From positions 5,332,001 through 5,396,000 of the forward strand of contig NZ_FNTQ01000001.1 in NCBI RefSeq assembly GCF_900105755.1: a DNA stretch of 64,000 bases, written 5' to 3'. Origin of the DNA: Streptomyces sp. Ag109_O5-10. GTDB lineage: Bacteria > Actinomycetota > Actinomycetes > Streptomycetales > Streptomycetaceae. Both the position numbers and the translations under genes were made by a program. Each line of letters starts with the position of its first letter. Within the stretch, counting starts at the first letter, position 1. Positions 41,652-51,117 of this stretch are shown here, in pieces. The notes under the pieces were generated by a model. The model worked only from the letters and a program-made list of their open reading frames with translations, ran no database searches and had not been told where the DNA came from.

Positions 41652-43190
41652 ATGTCTGAAACAGCCGCAAAGGCTCCCGGCGCACCGGCACCGTCCGGTG
41701 ATGCCAACCGCTGGAAAGCGCTCGTCTTCATCGCGCTCGCCCAGCTGATGGTCGTCCTCGACGCGACCATCGTGAACATCGCGCTGCCCTCCGCCCAGGC
41801 CGACCTGGGCATCTCCGACGGCAACCGGCAGTGGGTCGTCACGGCCTACGCCCTCGCCTTCGGCGGTCTCCTCCTGTTCGGCGGCCGCATCGCCGACCTG
41901 TGGGGCCGCAAGCGGGCCTTCGTCATAGGCCTGACCGGCTTCGCCGCCGCCTCCGCGCTCGGCGGCGCCGCGACCAGCGGCGCGATGATGTTCGGCGCCC
42001 GTGCCCTGCAGGGCGTCTTCGGCGCCATGCTCGCCCCGGCCGCGCTCTCCCTGCTCGCCGTGATGTTCACGGACGCCAAGGAGCGCGCCAAGGCGTTCGG
42101 CATCTACGGTGCGATCGCCGGTGGCGGCGGCGCCGTCGGCTTCATCCTCGGCGGTGTGCTCACCGAGTACCTGGACTGGCGCTGGACGTTCTTCGTCAAC
42201 ATCCCGTTCGCCGTGGTCGCCGCGCTCGGCGCGTACTTCGTCATCCGTGAGCCGGAGGGCGGCCGCAACCGCAACCCGCTCGACATCCCCGGCGTGCTCC
42301 TGTCCACCCTGGGCCTGGTCTCGCTGGTGTACGGCTTCACCCGCGCCGAGTCCGACGGCTGGGGCGACGCCACCACCGTCGGCCTGTTCGTCGCCTCCGC
42401 GGTGCTGCTGATCGCGTTCGTCGTCACCGAGATGCGGGTCAAGGCCCCGCTGCTGCCGCTGCGCGTCGTCCTCGACCGCAACCGCGGCGGTATCTACCTC
42501 TCCCTCGGTGTCGCGATCATCGCGATGTTCGGCACCTTCCTCTTCCTGACCTACTACCTGCAGGTCATCAAGGGCTTCTCGCCGATCAAGACCGGCTTCG
42601 CCTTCCTGCCGATGATCGCGGGCATGATGGTCGGCTCCACGCAGATCGGCACCCGTCTGATGACCCGGGTCCCGGCCCGGGCGCTGATGGGCCCCGGCTT
42701 CCTGGTCGCCGCGGCCGGCATGCTGGTCATGACCCAGATCGAGATCGGCTCGTCGTACGCCTCGACGATCCTGCCCGCGATGGTGCTGCTCGGTCTCGGC
42801 ATGGGTACGGCGTTCATGCCGGCCATGTCCCTGGCCACGCTGGGCGTCGAGCCCCGGGACGCCGGTGTCGCCTCCGCGATGGTCAACACCTCGCAGCAGG
42901 TCGGCGGCGCCATCGGCACGGCCCTGCTGAACACGATCGCCGCGTCCGCGACGACGTCGTACATCAAGGACCACATCGTGACCGCCACCTCCAAGTCCCA
43001 GCAGCAGCTGGTCCAGATGGAGGGCGCGGTGCACGGCTACGCCCACGCGATCTGGGTCGCCGTCGGCATGCTGGTGCTGGCCTCGGTGATCGTGGTCAGC
43101 CTCGTCAACGCCGGCAAGCCGGAAGCCACGCCGGTGGCCTCCGGGGACGGCGCCGAGGACGAGGTGGCGGTCCCGGTGATCGCCCACTGA
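41652..43190 (+). CDS. MFS drug exporter, DHA2 family
   Basis: 512 residues from the ATG at 41652; a four-codon longer version is possible, and the ribosome site is weak (GTGGGTA). Fourteen membrane helices: ALVFIALAQLMVVLDATIVN (D-x-T-I-V-N, typical of DHA2), RQWVVTAYALAFGGLLLFGG, motif A GRIADLWGRKRAFVIGLTGF, motif C IAGGGGAVGFILGGVLTEYL. Members include EmrB-, QacA- and actinorhodin-exporter-like pumps. Encoded with its TetR regulator. Convergent with the MarR gene at 43254. Substrate unknown. Confidence 0.9.
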   Translation: MSETAAKAPGAPAPSGDANRWKALVFIALAQLMVVLDATIVNIALPSAQADLGISDGNRQWVVTAYALAFGGLLLFGGRIADLWGRKRAFVIGLTGFAAASALGGAATSGAMMFGARALQGVFGAMLAPAALSLLAVMFTDAKERAKAFGIYGAIAGGGGAVGFILGGVLTEYLDWRWTFFVNIPFAVVAALGAYFVIREPEGGRNRNPLDIPGVLLSTLGLVSLVYGFTRAESDGWGDATTVGLFVASAVLLIAFVVTEMRVKAPLLPLRVVLDRNRGGIYLSLGVAIIAMFGTFLFLTYYLQVIKGFSPIKTGFAFLPMIAGMMVGSTQIGTRLMTRVPARALMGPGFLVAAAGMLVMTQIEIGSSYASTILPAMVLLGLGMGTAFMPAMSLATLGVEPRDAGVASAMVNTSQQVGGAIGTALLNTIAASATTSYIKDHIVTATSKSQQQLVQMEGAVHGYAHAIWVAVGMLVLASVIVVSLVNAGKPEATPVASGDGAEDEVAVPVIAH

Positions 43191-43253
43191 CCCGCTGAGT
43201 CACCCACCGACGGACCGTAGGGGTACCCGCACGCGGGCCTGTCCCTGAGCTCC

Positions 43254-43766
43254 TCAGCGGAGCCAGGGCAGGTCGGCGCCCGCTTCGTCGGGCTGCAGGC
43301 CCTCGGCGACGATCTGCATGATCGCGCCGAGGGCCTGCTGCTGTTCCGGCGTCAGCCGCTCGAACAGCGCCTGCCGTACGGCGGCCACGTGGCCCGGCGC
43401 GGTGCGCCGCAGCACCTCGGTGCCCTCGTCGGTCAGGACGGCGAACTGGCCCCGCTTGTCGGAGGGGCAGTCCTCCCGCCGTACCCAGCCGTTCTTCTCC
43501 AGGCGGGCGACGGCGTGCGAGAGCCGGGACCGGGTGATCTTGGCGTTCATCGCCAGCTCAGTCATCCGCAGCCGGCTTCCGGGTGCCTCGGCGAGCGCGA
43601 CGAGCAGGCCGTAGTAGATGTGCGGCATCCCCGCGTCACGCTGGAGCTGACGGTCCAGATGGTCCTCCAGCAGGGTCGTGGCGTGCAGGTACGAGCGCCA
43701 GACGTGCTGTTCGTGGTCGCTGAGCCAGCGGCTCTGCGTGGTGGCGGATCCGGATGCCGTAGTCAT
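43254..43766 (-). CDS. MarR-family regulator
   Basis: 170 residues from the ATG at 43766. Helices: HVWRSYLHATTLLEDHLDRQ, LQRDAGMPHIYYGLLVALAE; winged HTH: LRMTELAMNAKITRSRLSHA, VARLEKNGWVRREDCPSDKR, GQFAVLTDEGTEVLRRTAPG. MarR proteins are released from DNA by small aromatic or phenolic ligands. The divergent neighbour is a LigB-type dioxygenase, so it most likely controls that gene in response to an aromatic compound or oxidative stress. Two direct repeats in the gap (43791-43804 and 43833-43847) are the probable binding sites. Confidence 0.88.
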   Translation of the reverse strand: MTTASGSATTQSRWLSDHEQHVWRSYLHATTLLEDHLDRQLQRDAGMPHIYYGLLVALAEAPGSRLRMTELAMNAKITRSRLSHAVARLEKNGWVRREDCPSDKRGQFAVLTDEGTEVLRRTAPGHVAAVRQALFERLTPEQQQALGAIMQIVAEGLQPDEAGADLPWLR

Positions 43767-43915
43767 GCGTCCCACTGTACGAGGCCTCTCCTTGAAACTT
43801 AAACAAGCGGGGCGTAGAGTGAGCGCGTAAAGCTTGAGATTTAAAACATTCGTAGCCGGAGAGTCGAAGGATGGGTGCCGGGAAGGCAGCCCGGCACCCG
43901 GAGGGAGCCGCCGCC
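43767..43915. promoter_or_regulatory. MarR/dioxygenase divergent operator
   Basis: The direct repeats CTTGAAACTTAAAC (43791-43804) and CTTGAGATTTAAAAC (43833-43847) lie in an AT-rich block between the two divergent genes; their TTGA..TTTAA form is typical of MarR-type sites. A hairpin GGTGCCGGG/CCCGGCACC follows at 43874-43898, in the dioxygenase leader. Confidence 0.6.
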
Positions 43916-44710
43916 ATGTCCGCCGCCGCCGCACCGGAGCGCATGCCCGCCCTCTACCTGAGCCACGGCGCGCCGCCGCTCGCCGACGACCCCGTCTGGC
44001 CCGGCGAGCTCGCCGCCTGGAGTGCCGGCCTCCCCCGCCCCAAGGCGATCCTGATGGTCTCCGCCCACTGGGAGGAGGCCCCCCTCGCCCTCGGTGCCGT
44101 GCGGACCGTCCCACTCGTCTACGACTTCTGGGGCTTCCCGGAGCACTACTACCAGGTGCGGTACGCGGCCCCCGGCGCCCCCGAACTGGCCGAGTCCGTG
44201 CGCAAGCTGCTGCGCGCCCCCGGTACCCCCGTCCAGGACATCCCGGACCGCGGTCTCGACCACGGTGCCTACGTGCCCCTGGTGGAGATGTTCCCGGCCG
44301 CGGACATCCCGGTCCTGCAGATCTCCATGCCCACCCTCGACCCGGTCCGCCTGATGGAGATCGGCCGCCGGCTCGCCCCGCTGCGCGACGAGGGCGTGCT
44401 GATCGTCGGCTCCGGCTTCTTCACCCACAACCTGGCCGCCCTGCGTCACCTCGGCAGCGGCGTGCCGACCTGGTCCTCCGACTTTGACGACTGGGGGCAC
44501 CGGGCCCTGGAGAACCGCGACTGGGACGCCCTGCTCGACTTCCTCGACAAGGCCCCGGCGGGCCGCTACGCCCACCCGCGCACCGAGCACTTCGCCCCGC
44601 TCTTCGTCACCATGGGCGCGGCGGAGGCGGGCGGCGAGCTGGACGCGCAGAAGTCGGTGATCGACGGGTTCTGGATGGGAATGGCGAAGCGGTCCGTGCA
44701 GTTCGGATGA
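43916..44710 (+). CDS. DODA/LigB-type class III extradiol dioxygenase
   Basis: 264 residues from the ATG at 43916 (GGAGGGAGCCGCCGCC upstream); an ATG at 43871 is a weaker alternative. Family motifs: LYLSHGAPPLADDPVW with the first metal His, LMVSAHWEEAPLALGAVRTV (second His), YDFWGFPEHYYQVRY, RGLDHGAYVPLVEMFP (third, D-H-G) and LIVGSGFFTHNLAAL (catalytic His). This is the YgiD/DODA branch, which cleaves catechol rings or L-DOPA using a single metal ion (Zn or Fe). Natural substrate unknown. Divergent MarR gene gives likely ligand-controlled expression. Confidence 0.88.
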   Translation: MSAAAAPERMPALYLSHGAPPLADDPVWPGELAAWSAGLPRPKAILMVSAHWEEAPLALGAVRTVPLVYDFWGFPEHYYQVRYAAPGAPELAESVRKLLRAPGTPVQDIPDRGLDHGAYVPLVEMFPAADIPVLQISMPTLDPVRLMEIGRRLAPLRDEGVLIVGSGFFTHNLAALRHLGSGVPTWSSDFDDWGHRALENRDWDALLDFLDKAPAGRYAHPRTEHFAPLFVTMGAAEAGGELDAQKSVIDGFWMGMAKRSVQFG

Positions 44711-44741
44711 CGGGAAGGCGCCCCTGGGGCCGGCGGGACGG

Positions 44742-45260
44742 CTACAGCGGGCGCTCGTACCAGGCCACGTCCCAGTAGCGGCCGAACTTGCGGCCCACCT
44801 CGCGGTACGTGCCGACGTGCCGGAAGCCGAAGCGCTCGTGCAGCCGGGTGGACGCCTCGTTCGGCTGCGCGATGCCCGCGTAGGCGCGGTGCAGGTCCTC
44901 GCCCGCGAGGGCCTCGAAGAGGGCCGTGTAGAGCAGCGTGCCGATGCCACGCCGGCCGCCGTCCGGGGCGACGTACACGGTGGTCTCCACGGACGTCGCG
45001 TAGGCCGGTTTCGCTCGGTAGGGGCTGGACGTGGCGTACCCGAGAATCTCCTGTGAGTCCGCCGACGTGGCAACCATCAGGCGGTACGGGCCGTCTTCCG
45101 GGTGGGAGAGCAGCCACGGACGACGCTCTTCCGGCGTGAAGGCCACCGTGTCGAATGTGATGGACGTCTCACGAACGTAGTGATTGTAGATCTCCGTGAG
45201 GGCTACGAGGTCCCCCTCGGCTCCTGGTCTGACCTGCACCTCTGTACGTTCCGACGACAC
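44742..45260 (-). CDS. GNAT acetyltransferase, phosphinothricin acetyltransferase (PAT/Bar)-like
   Basis: 172 residues from the GTG at 45260, after GAGGAGG. Sequence features of the Bar/PAT group: LTEIYNHYVRETSITFDTVA, FTPEERRPWLLSHPEDGPYR, ATSSPYRAKPAYATSVETTV, YVAPDGGRRGIGTLLYTALF (acetyl-CoA loop R-R-G-I-G) and the end RHVGTYREVGRKFGRYWDVA with WYERPL. Genuine PAT enzymes N-acetylate phosphinothricin and demethylphosphinothricin; many chromosomal homologues act on methionine sulfone or sulfoximine or are promiscuous. Divergent from hrdD. Confidence 0.88.
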   Translation of the reverse strand: MSSERTEVQVRPGAEGDLVALTEIYNHYVRETSITFDTVAFTPEERRPWLLSHPEDGPYRLMVATSADSQEILGYATSSPYRAKPAYATSVETTVYVAPDGGRRGIGTLLYTALFEALAGEDLHRAYAGIAQPNEASTRLHERFGFRHVGTYREVGRKFGRYWDVAWYERPL

Positions 45261-45499
45261 CGCGCCTCCTCACGTGGCCGCACAGGGTACTGCATGATCA
45301 GAAAATTCGGGGGGCGCCCTGGGAATTCTGTCCGGATTCCAGTCGTTGTTTCCCTCAGATGCCGGGCACTCGACGACAGTCCGAGGAGTTCCAGAAGTGG
45401 AGTTCCGGGGAGCTGCAGTCCGAGCACCGGGCATTCGCTGAAGGACCGAGAAGGACCGACAGGACCACCCCGCCCGCCCACCATCGCAAGGGAGCACGC

Positions 45500-46513
<1,014 letters not shown>

Positions 46514-47022
46514 AGGAGCCGTCCGGGTCGGCGGTTCACCACGAGCGGGGCTCGCGTGACCGGTGCGCGCGACACCCCGCTCACGCCGGGTGCGTGCGCG
46601 GGGTGGCGAAAGACGGCGCAAACATGGCGCGGTACCGCCGCTTCACGGCTCCGCGTGTAGGGAACAACCATCCAGGGCCGAGGAGTCGGGGCCAGGGCGG
46701 ACCACCTCCCGCGGGGCCGACGGGTCCTGACGGGGCGGCAGCCTCCCACGGGCCACGACCCCCTGACGCCCGCCCGCCCTCCCACAAGCCACGTCCCGAC
46801 GCACCATCCCCCCGGCGCCGGGACCTTCCCAGAGCCGGGCTCCGGCGCCCATCCCCCCCGGGTGCCGGAGCCCGGCTCCACCTCTGCGCGCAGCGTGCGG
46901 CGGGCCGCGTCTGCCCGGCCCCCACGCCGCCGGGCATGCTGAAACGGTGGCTCACCCCGTACCTGAACCACGGGGTGAACCACCGGATGGCAGATTCTGC
47001 CACAGAGGCATAGCCTGCCGAG
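46514..47022. other. 500-base intergenic region with long palindrome
   Basis: Pro/Arg-rich frames but no plausible gene. At 46946-46984 GGTGGCTCACCCCGT pairs with ACGGGGTGAACCACC (one mismatch, nine-base centre), and a shorter repeat GGCAGATTCTGCC follows at 46988-47000. Both lie within 80 bases of the TetR start and are probably its operator/promoter. The first 300 bases after hrdD hold no clear terminator. Confidence 0.6.
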
Positions 47023-47703
47023 GTGAGCACCCCCAGCACCACCGGCAGCACCCCCATGCAGGACCCCGCCCACCTCTCCCTCACGGAACGGCGCAAGGCG
47101 GAGACCCGCATGGAGATCGCCCGGGCGGCGGCGGGCCTCTTCGTACGGCGGGGCCTGCGGGCCACGCGCGCGGAGGACATCGCACAGGCCGCCGGCATCG
47201 CGCCCCGCACGTTCTACCGCTACTTCGCCACGAAAGAGGAGTCGGTCGCCCCGCTCTACGCGGCGGGCGCCCGCCGCTGGGCGGAGGCGGTACGGTCGGC
47301 CCCCGCCTCCCTCTCCGTCCCCGAGGCCCTCGAACACGCCGTCCGGCACACCCTGACCCCCGGCGCCGGGGTCTCCGCGGCCTCCTGGGAATGGGTCCGC
47401 ACCCTGATCCACCTGGCCGACGCGAGCCCGGCCCTTCGCAAGGTGTGGGCCGACGTGTGCCAGTCCTGCGACCAGCTCCTGACATCGATCCTCGCGGAGC
47501 GCACGGGCGCCTCCGGCGAGGCCGCCGCCCCGCCCGCCCGCCTCCGCTTCGCCGCGGCGGTGGCCGGTGCGGCGGTCAGGGTGGCCGTCGAATCCTGGGC
47601 CGCGGGCACGGCCGCCCCCACGGGGCCGGAGGGACCGGCAGCCCTGGCCCTGGAGAACCTGGCGGCGCTGCGGGGGTTCGCGTGGGAGGGGTTGGCCGCG
47701 TAG
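47023..47703 (+). CDS. TetR-family regulator next to hrdD (SCO3201-like position)
   Basis: 226 residues from the GTG at 47023; an ATG twelve codons on is an alternative start. DNA-binding domain: TRMEIARAAAGLFVRRGLRA, TRAEDIAQAAGIAPRTFYRY; ligand domain with ASWEWVRTLIHLADASPALR, VWADVCQSCDQLLTSILAER and FAAAVAGAAVRVAVESWAAG. In S. coelicolor a TetR gene occupies the same place and its overproduction is known to disturb antibiotic production and sporulation (recalled). No dedicated transporter lies beside it. Two inverted repeats directly upstream suggest autoregulation. Confidence 0.85.
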   Translation: MSTPSTTGSTPMQDPAHLSLTERRKAETRMEIARAAAGLFVRRGLRATRAEDIAQAAGIAPRTFYRYFATKEESVAPLYAAGARRWAEAVRSAPASLSVPEALEHAVRHTLTPGAGVSAASWEWVRTLIHLADASPALRKVWADVCQSCDQLLTSILAERTGASGEAAAPPARLRFAAAVAGAAVRVAVESWAAGTAAPTGPEGPAALALENLAALRGFAWEGLAA

Positions 47704-47866
47704 CGGTGGCGACTCGACCGCGGCCGCGCTGGAGCTGATCGCGCAGTTCCCCGCGCCCCTGAAAGACACAGCGCGGGCAGTCGCGCCGCCCCGGCCCCCG
47801 ATCCGGCCGCGGCCGCGCGGCGCAGCCGTGGGCGGTCACTCCGCCCCGGCCCTCACCCGCACCTCC

Positions 47867-48841
47867 TCACGCGCCCCCGGCCGCCCGACTCAACCGGCCC
47901 CCCAACTCCGCGACGCAGGCCACCAGTTCGGCAGGCTCCCGGACCACGAACTCGCAGCCCACCATCGCCAGCCGCACCGCCAGCCACTCCACGGGATCCC
48001 CGGTGTCCCCCCGCACCACACACCAGCCCCCGCCCCCTTCCTCCTCCACCGGTGTCCCCAGCCACCCCGGCAGCCGCGACCCCACCTCCGCCACCGACCC
48101 GGCGAACGCGACGGCGAACCCGTACGTCTCCTGCCGCCGCTGGATGGACCGCCGCAGGAATTCCGCCGCACTCCCCGTCGGCATCTCCCGCGGAGCGAAC
48201 CGCGCGCCGGTGGCGAACGGCTCGCTCACCCGGTCGACCCGGAAGGTCCGCCAGTCGCCGCGGTCGAGGTCGTACGCCACGAGGTACCAGCGCCGCCCCG
48301 TCGACACCAGCCGGTACGGCTCCGCCTGGCGCCGCGTCCCGCTCCCGTCCGCCGCCCGGTAGGCGAACCGCAACCGCTCCCGCCCCGCGACCGCCGACGC
48401 CATCACGGTCAGCGTCTCGGGCGCGATACTCGCCCCGTCCCCGCTGGTCAGCGGCGTGGTCGCGGCCTGGAGCGTGGTCACCCGGTGCCGCAGCCGGGCC
48501 GGCAGCACCTGCTCCAGCTTCGCCAGCGCCCGCACCGACGCCTCGTCCACCCCCGCCACGGCATGCCCCGCCCCGGCCCGCAGCCCGACCGCGATGGCGA
48601 CGGTCTCCTCGTCGTCGAGCAGCAGCGGCGGCATCGCCTTCCCGGCGACCAGCCGGTACCCGCCGTCCGCCCCCTTGCTGGCCTCCACGGGATATCCGAG
48701 TTCCCGCAGCCGGTCGATGTCGCGCCGCACGGTACGCCGCGAGACCCCGAGCCGCTCGGCGAGCTCACCGCCGGGCCATTCGCGGGGCGTCTGGAGAAGA
48801 GACAGGAGCTGGAGCAGGCGGGCCGGGGTGTCCGTCGTCAT
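47867..48841 (-). CDS. YafY-type HTH/WYL-domain regulator
   Basis: 324 residues. N-terminal DeoR-like winged helix (RLLQLLSLLQTPREWPGGEL, RLGVSRRTVRRDIDRLRELG), then YPVEASKGADGGYRLVAGKA and a WYL domain: RLRFAYRAADGSGTRRQAEP, YRLVSTGRRWYLVAYDLDRG and DWRTFRVDRVSEP, with a C-terminal WCX extension (LRRSIQRRQETYGFAVAFAG). WYL domains bind nucleic-acid or nucleotide ligands. Single gene; targets unknown. Convergent with the TetR gene. Confidence 0.88.
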   Translation of the reverse strand: MTTDTPARLLQLLSLLQTPREWPGGELAERLGVSRRTVRRDIDRLRELGYPVEASKGADGGYRLVAGKAMPPLLLDDEETVAIAVGLRAGAGHAVAGVDEASVRALAKLEQVLPARLRHRVTTLQAATTPLTSGDGASIAPETLTVMASAVAGRERLRFAYRAADGSGTRRQAEPYRLVSTGRRWYLVAYDLDRGDWRTFRVDRVSEPFATGARFAPREMPTGSAAEFLRRSIQRRQETYGFAVAFAGSVAEVGSRLPGWLGTPVEEEGGGGWCVVRGDTGDPVEWLAVRLAMVGCEFVVREPAELVACVAELGGRLSRAAGGA

Positions 48842-49118
48842 GCGGACGAGGATGCCGTATCAGTAGGACAGGAACTGGCCTAGTCGCCTCCTGCGGCACG
48901 AACTCGGCCCTTCCGCGGCGGACGCATGGACCCACGGATCGCACGGGCGCCTGCGAGCCGCCCCGAGCAGGCCAAAAGCCCGATCGTGTCCGTTTGTGGT
49001 CCGAACCTGTTTACTTTCCGGAAACCGCGGCGTAGCCTCCCTGCGAAACCACAAGTTCGGGCATGAGTCGGACGCGGTCGGGCATGACCGGACGTATGTT
49101 TGAGTGGAGGCGCAGGGC

Positions 49119-49880
49119 ATGTACGCACCGGAGCGGCAGCAGGAGATCCTCCGGCTCGCCCGTGACGGCGGCCGGGTGGACGTCGTGTCGCTCGCCGAGG
49201 AGTTCCAGGTCACGCAGGAGACGATCCGCCGCGACCTGAAGGCTCTCGACCGGGCCGGCCTCGTCCGCCGGGTGCACGGCGGCGCCATCCCGGCCGGGCG
49301 GCTCGACTTCGAGCCGGACCTCGCCGAACGCGAGTCCACCTCGGCCGACGAGAAGGACCGCATCGCCAAGGCCGCCCTCTCCGAACTGCCGACCGAGGGC
49401 ACCCTGATCCTCGACGCCGGTTCCACGGTCGCCCGGCTGGCCGCGGCCATCCCGCTGGAGGCGTCCCTCACCGTCGTCACCCACAGCCTCCCGATCGCGG
49501 CCCGCCTCGCCGACCACCCGGGCATCCAGCTCCACCTCGTCGGGGGGCGCGTACGGCACCGTACGCGCGCCGCCGTGGACGCCTGGGCGCTGCGCGCGTA
49601 CGGCGAGATCCGGGCCGACGTCCTCTTCGTCGCCGCCAACGGCTTCTCCGCCGACCAGGGCCTGACCACCCCCGACCTCGCCGAGGCCGCGGTCAAGCGG
49701 GCGGCCGTCGCCGCGGCCCGCCGGGTGGTCCTGCTCGCCGACTCCGCCAAGCACGGTCAGGAGCACTTCGCCCGCTTCGGCGACATGGGCGATGTGGACC
49801 TGCTGATCACCGACAGCGCGCTGAGCCCCGAGGACGCCGCCGCCATCGAGCGCGGCGGCACGGAAGTAGTACGAGCATGA
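49119..49880 (+). CDS. fruR: DeoR-family regulator of the fructose operon
   Basis: 253 residues from the ATG at 49119 (GGAGGCGCAGGGC upstream). N-terminal HTH: PERQQEILRLARDGGRVDVV, SLAEEFQVTQETIRRDLKAL, ending VRRVHGGAIPAGRLDFEPDL, which is the DeoR signature. C-terminal sugar-phosphate sensor: IAKAALSELPTEGTLILDAG (Asp-Ala-Gly-Ser-Thr pocket), VVTHSLPIAARLADHPGIQL, VLFVAANGFSADQGLTTPDL, VVLLADSAKHGQEHFARFGD. It probably represses fruK-fruA and is released by fructose 1-phosphate. Its stop overlaps the fruK start by four bases. A run of inverted repeats (TTTCCGGAAA at 49014-49023, and TCGGGCATGA twice at 49057 and 49079) upstream may be the operator. Confidence 0.88.
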   Translation: MYAPERQQEILRLARDGGRVDVVSLAEEFQVTQETIRRDLKALDRAGLVRRVHGGAIPAGRLDFEPDLAERESTSADEKDRIAKAALSELPTEGTLILDAGSTVARLAAAIPLEASLTVVTHSLPIAARLADHPGIQLHLVGGRVRHRTRAAVDAWALRAYGEIRADVLFVAANGFSADQGLTTPDLAEAAVKRAAVAAARRVVLLADSAKHGQEHFARFGDMGDVDLLITDSALSPEDAAAIERGGTEVVRA

Positions 49881-50857
49881 GCACCACGAGCACCACGATC
49901 GGCACCGGCATGATCCTCACCGTCACCCCCAACCCCTCCCTCGACCGGACCTACGAGGTTCCCGCCCTGGAGCGCGGCGAGGTCATCCGCGCCTCCGGCG
50001 AGCGCATGGACCCGGGCGGGAAGGGCGTCAACGTCTCGCGTGCGGTCGCCGCCGCCGGCCGCCGCACGGTCGCCGTCCTGCCGCTGGGCGGTGCGCCGGG
50101 CGCGCTCGTCGCCGACCTGCTCGACGCCCAGGGCATCGAGGTCGCGCCGGTCCCGGTCGCCGGGGCCACCCGCTCTAATATCGCCCTCGCCGAGTCCGAC
50201 GGGGTGCTCACCAAGATCAACGCGCCGGGTCCGGAACTCACCGCCCAGGAACAGGAACTGCTCCTGGAGACCGTGCGCGAGCAGTCCCGCGACGCCGACT
50301 GGATCGCCTGCTGCGGCAGCCTGCCGCGCGGCCTCGCGCCCTCCTGGTACGCCGACGTCGTCGCCCGGGCACACGCCGGGGGCGCACGCATCGCGCTGGA
50401 CACCTCGGGGCGCGCGCTGCTCGAAGCGCTGCGCGCGCGGCCCGACGTGGTGAAGCCGAACGCCGAGGAGCTCGCGGAGGCCGTCGGGCGCCCCCTGGCC
50501 ACGGTGGGCGACGCGCTGAAGGCGGCCGAGGAGCTGCGCGGCATGGGTGCCCGCGCCGTCCTCGCCAGCCTGGGCGCCGACGGCCAGCTGCTCGTCGAGG
50601 ACGAGGGCGCCTGGTTCGCGAGCGCCCGCGTGGACACCGTCCGCAGCAACGTCGGCGCCGGCGACTCCTCCCTCGCCGGTTTCCTCATCGCCGGCGGCAG
50701 CGGCCCGAAGGCGCTCGCCTCCGCCGTCGCGCACGGCGCCGCCGCCGTCCAGCTGCCCGGCAGCGTGATGCCCACCCCGGCCGACCTGGACCCCACGGCG
50801 GTGACCCTCACCGACCGCGTCCCCGTCGACCGCGAACTGACGGAGCCGGTGTCATGA
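49877..50857 (+). CDS. fruK: 1-phosphofructokinase
   Basis: 326 residues; ATGA overlap with fruR. PfkB family: MILTVTPNPSLDRTYEVPAL, MDPGGKGVNVSRAVAAAGRR (signature 1), NIALAESDGVLTKINAPGPE, CGSLPRGLAPSWYADVVARA, VVKPNAEELAEAVGRPL and the signature 2 region TVRSNVGAGDSSLAGFLIAG with the catalytic Asp in G-A-G-D. It phosphorylates fructose 1-phosphate, the product of FruA, to fructose 1,6-bisphosphate. Its stop overlaps (ATGA) a short reading frame that in turn overlaps fruA. Confidence 0.93.
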   Translation: MSTTSTTIGTGMILTVTPNPSLDRTYEVPALERGEVIRASGERMDPGGKGVNVSRAVAAAGRRTVAVLPLGGAPGALVADLLDAQGIEVAPVPVAGATRSNIALAESDGVLTKINAPGPELTAQEQELLLETVREQSRDADWIACCGSLPRGLAPSWYADVVARAHAGGARIALDTSGRALLEALRARPDVVKPNAEELAEAVGRPLATVGDALKAAEELRGMGARAVLASLGADGQLLVEDEGAWFASARVDTVRSNVGAGDSSLAGFLIAGGSGPKALASAVAHGAAAVQLPGSVMPTPADLDPTAVTLTDRVPVDRELTEPVS

Positions 50858-51117
50858 ACGTCCCGACCGTGGACACGACGACCCGCGCGGCCGCGCTCCT
50901 CCCCAGCGCCGCCCGCCGACCACCGGCCCAGGAGCGGCAGGGCGTCTCGTTACTCGCCGCGCCGACGGGCCGGCGGGGCATCCTGAGCCGCCCCGCCGTG
51001 CCCGGGAGGCGGGGCTTCCCCGGCCCCGCCTCCCACCTCGCCCCCCACGGCATCCCCGTCCCCACCCCCGCCCACCCCACACTCCGGGCGATACGCGTGC
51101 ATAGGAGCCCGCGATGA
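50854..51117 (+). CDS. Short frame bridging fruK and fruA (uncertain)
   Basis: 87 codons whose ATG overlaps the fruK stop and whose stop overlaps the fruA start, in both cases as ATGA. The predicted peptide is Pro/Arg-rich (RRPPAQERQGVSLLAAPTGR) without fold or motif. It contains a very strong hairpin, GGGAGGCGGGGC/GCCCCGCCTCCC (51004-51034). It may be a translated linker that keeps ribosomes coupled from fruK to fruA, or only a chance frame over an RNA-processing or attenuation element. Coding in the ordinary sense is doubtful. Confidence 0.35.
   Translation: MNVPTVDTTTRAAALLPSAARRPPAQERQGVSLLAAPTGRRGILSRPAVPGRRGFPGPASHLAPHGIPVPTPAHPTLRAIRVHRSPR
51004..51034 (+). promoter_or_regulatory. Intercistronic hairpin between fruK and fruA
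   Basis: Perfect 12-bp GC stem (GGGAGGCGGGGC with GCCCCGCCTCCC, seven-base loop) with no T-run, 80 bases before fruA. It could stabilise or cleave the operon mRNA, adjusting the ratio of FruK to FruA, or act as partial terminator. Confidence 0.6.

Noticed and set aside
41523..43187. 554-codon minus-strand frame opposite the second exporter
   Set aside because: Same reason: a shadow with His/Asp/Gly repeats.
50854..51117. Assigning the bridging frame as a new PTS component
   Set aside because: No HPr, IIA or other motif; the sequence is Pro/Arg-rich. Kept only as an uncertain linker.
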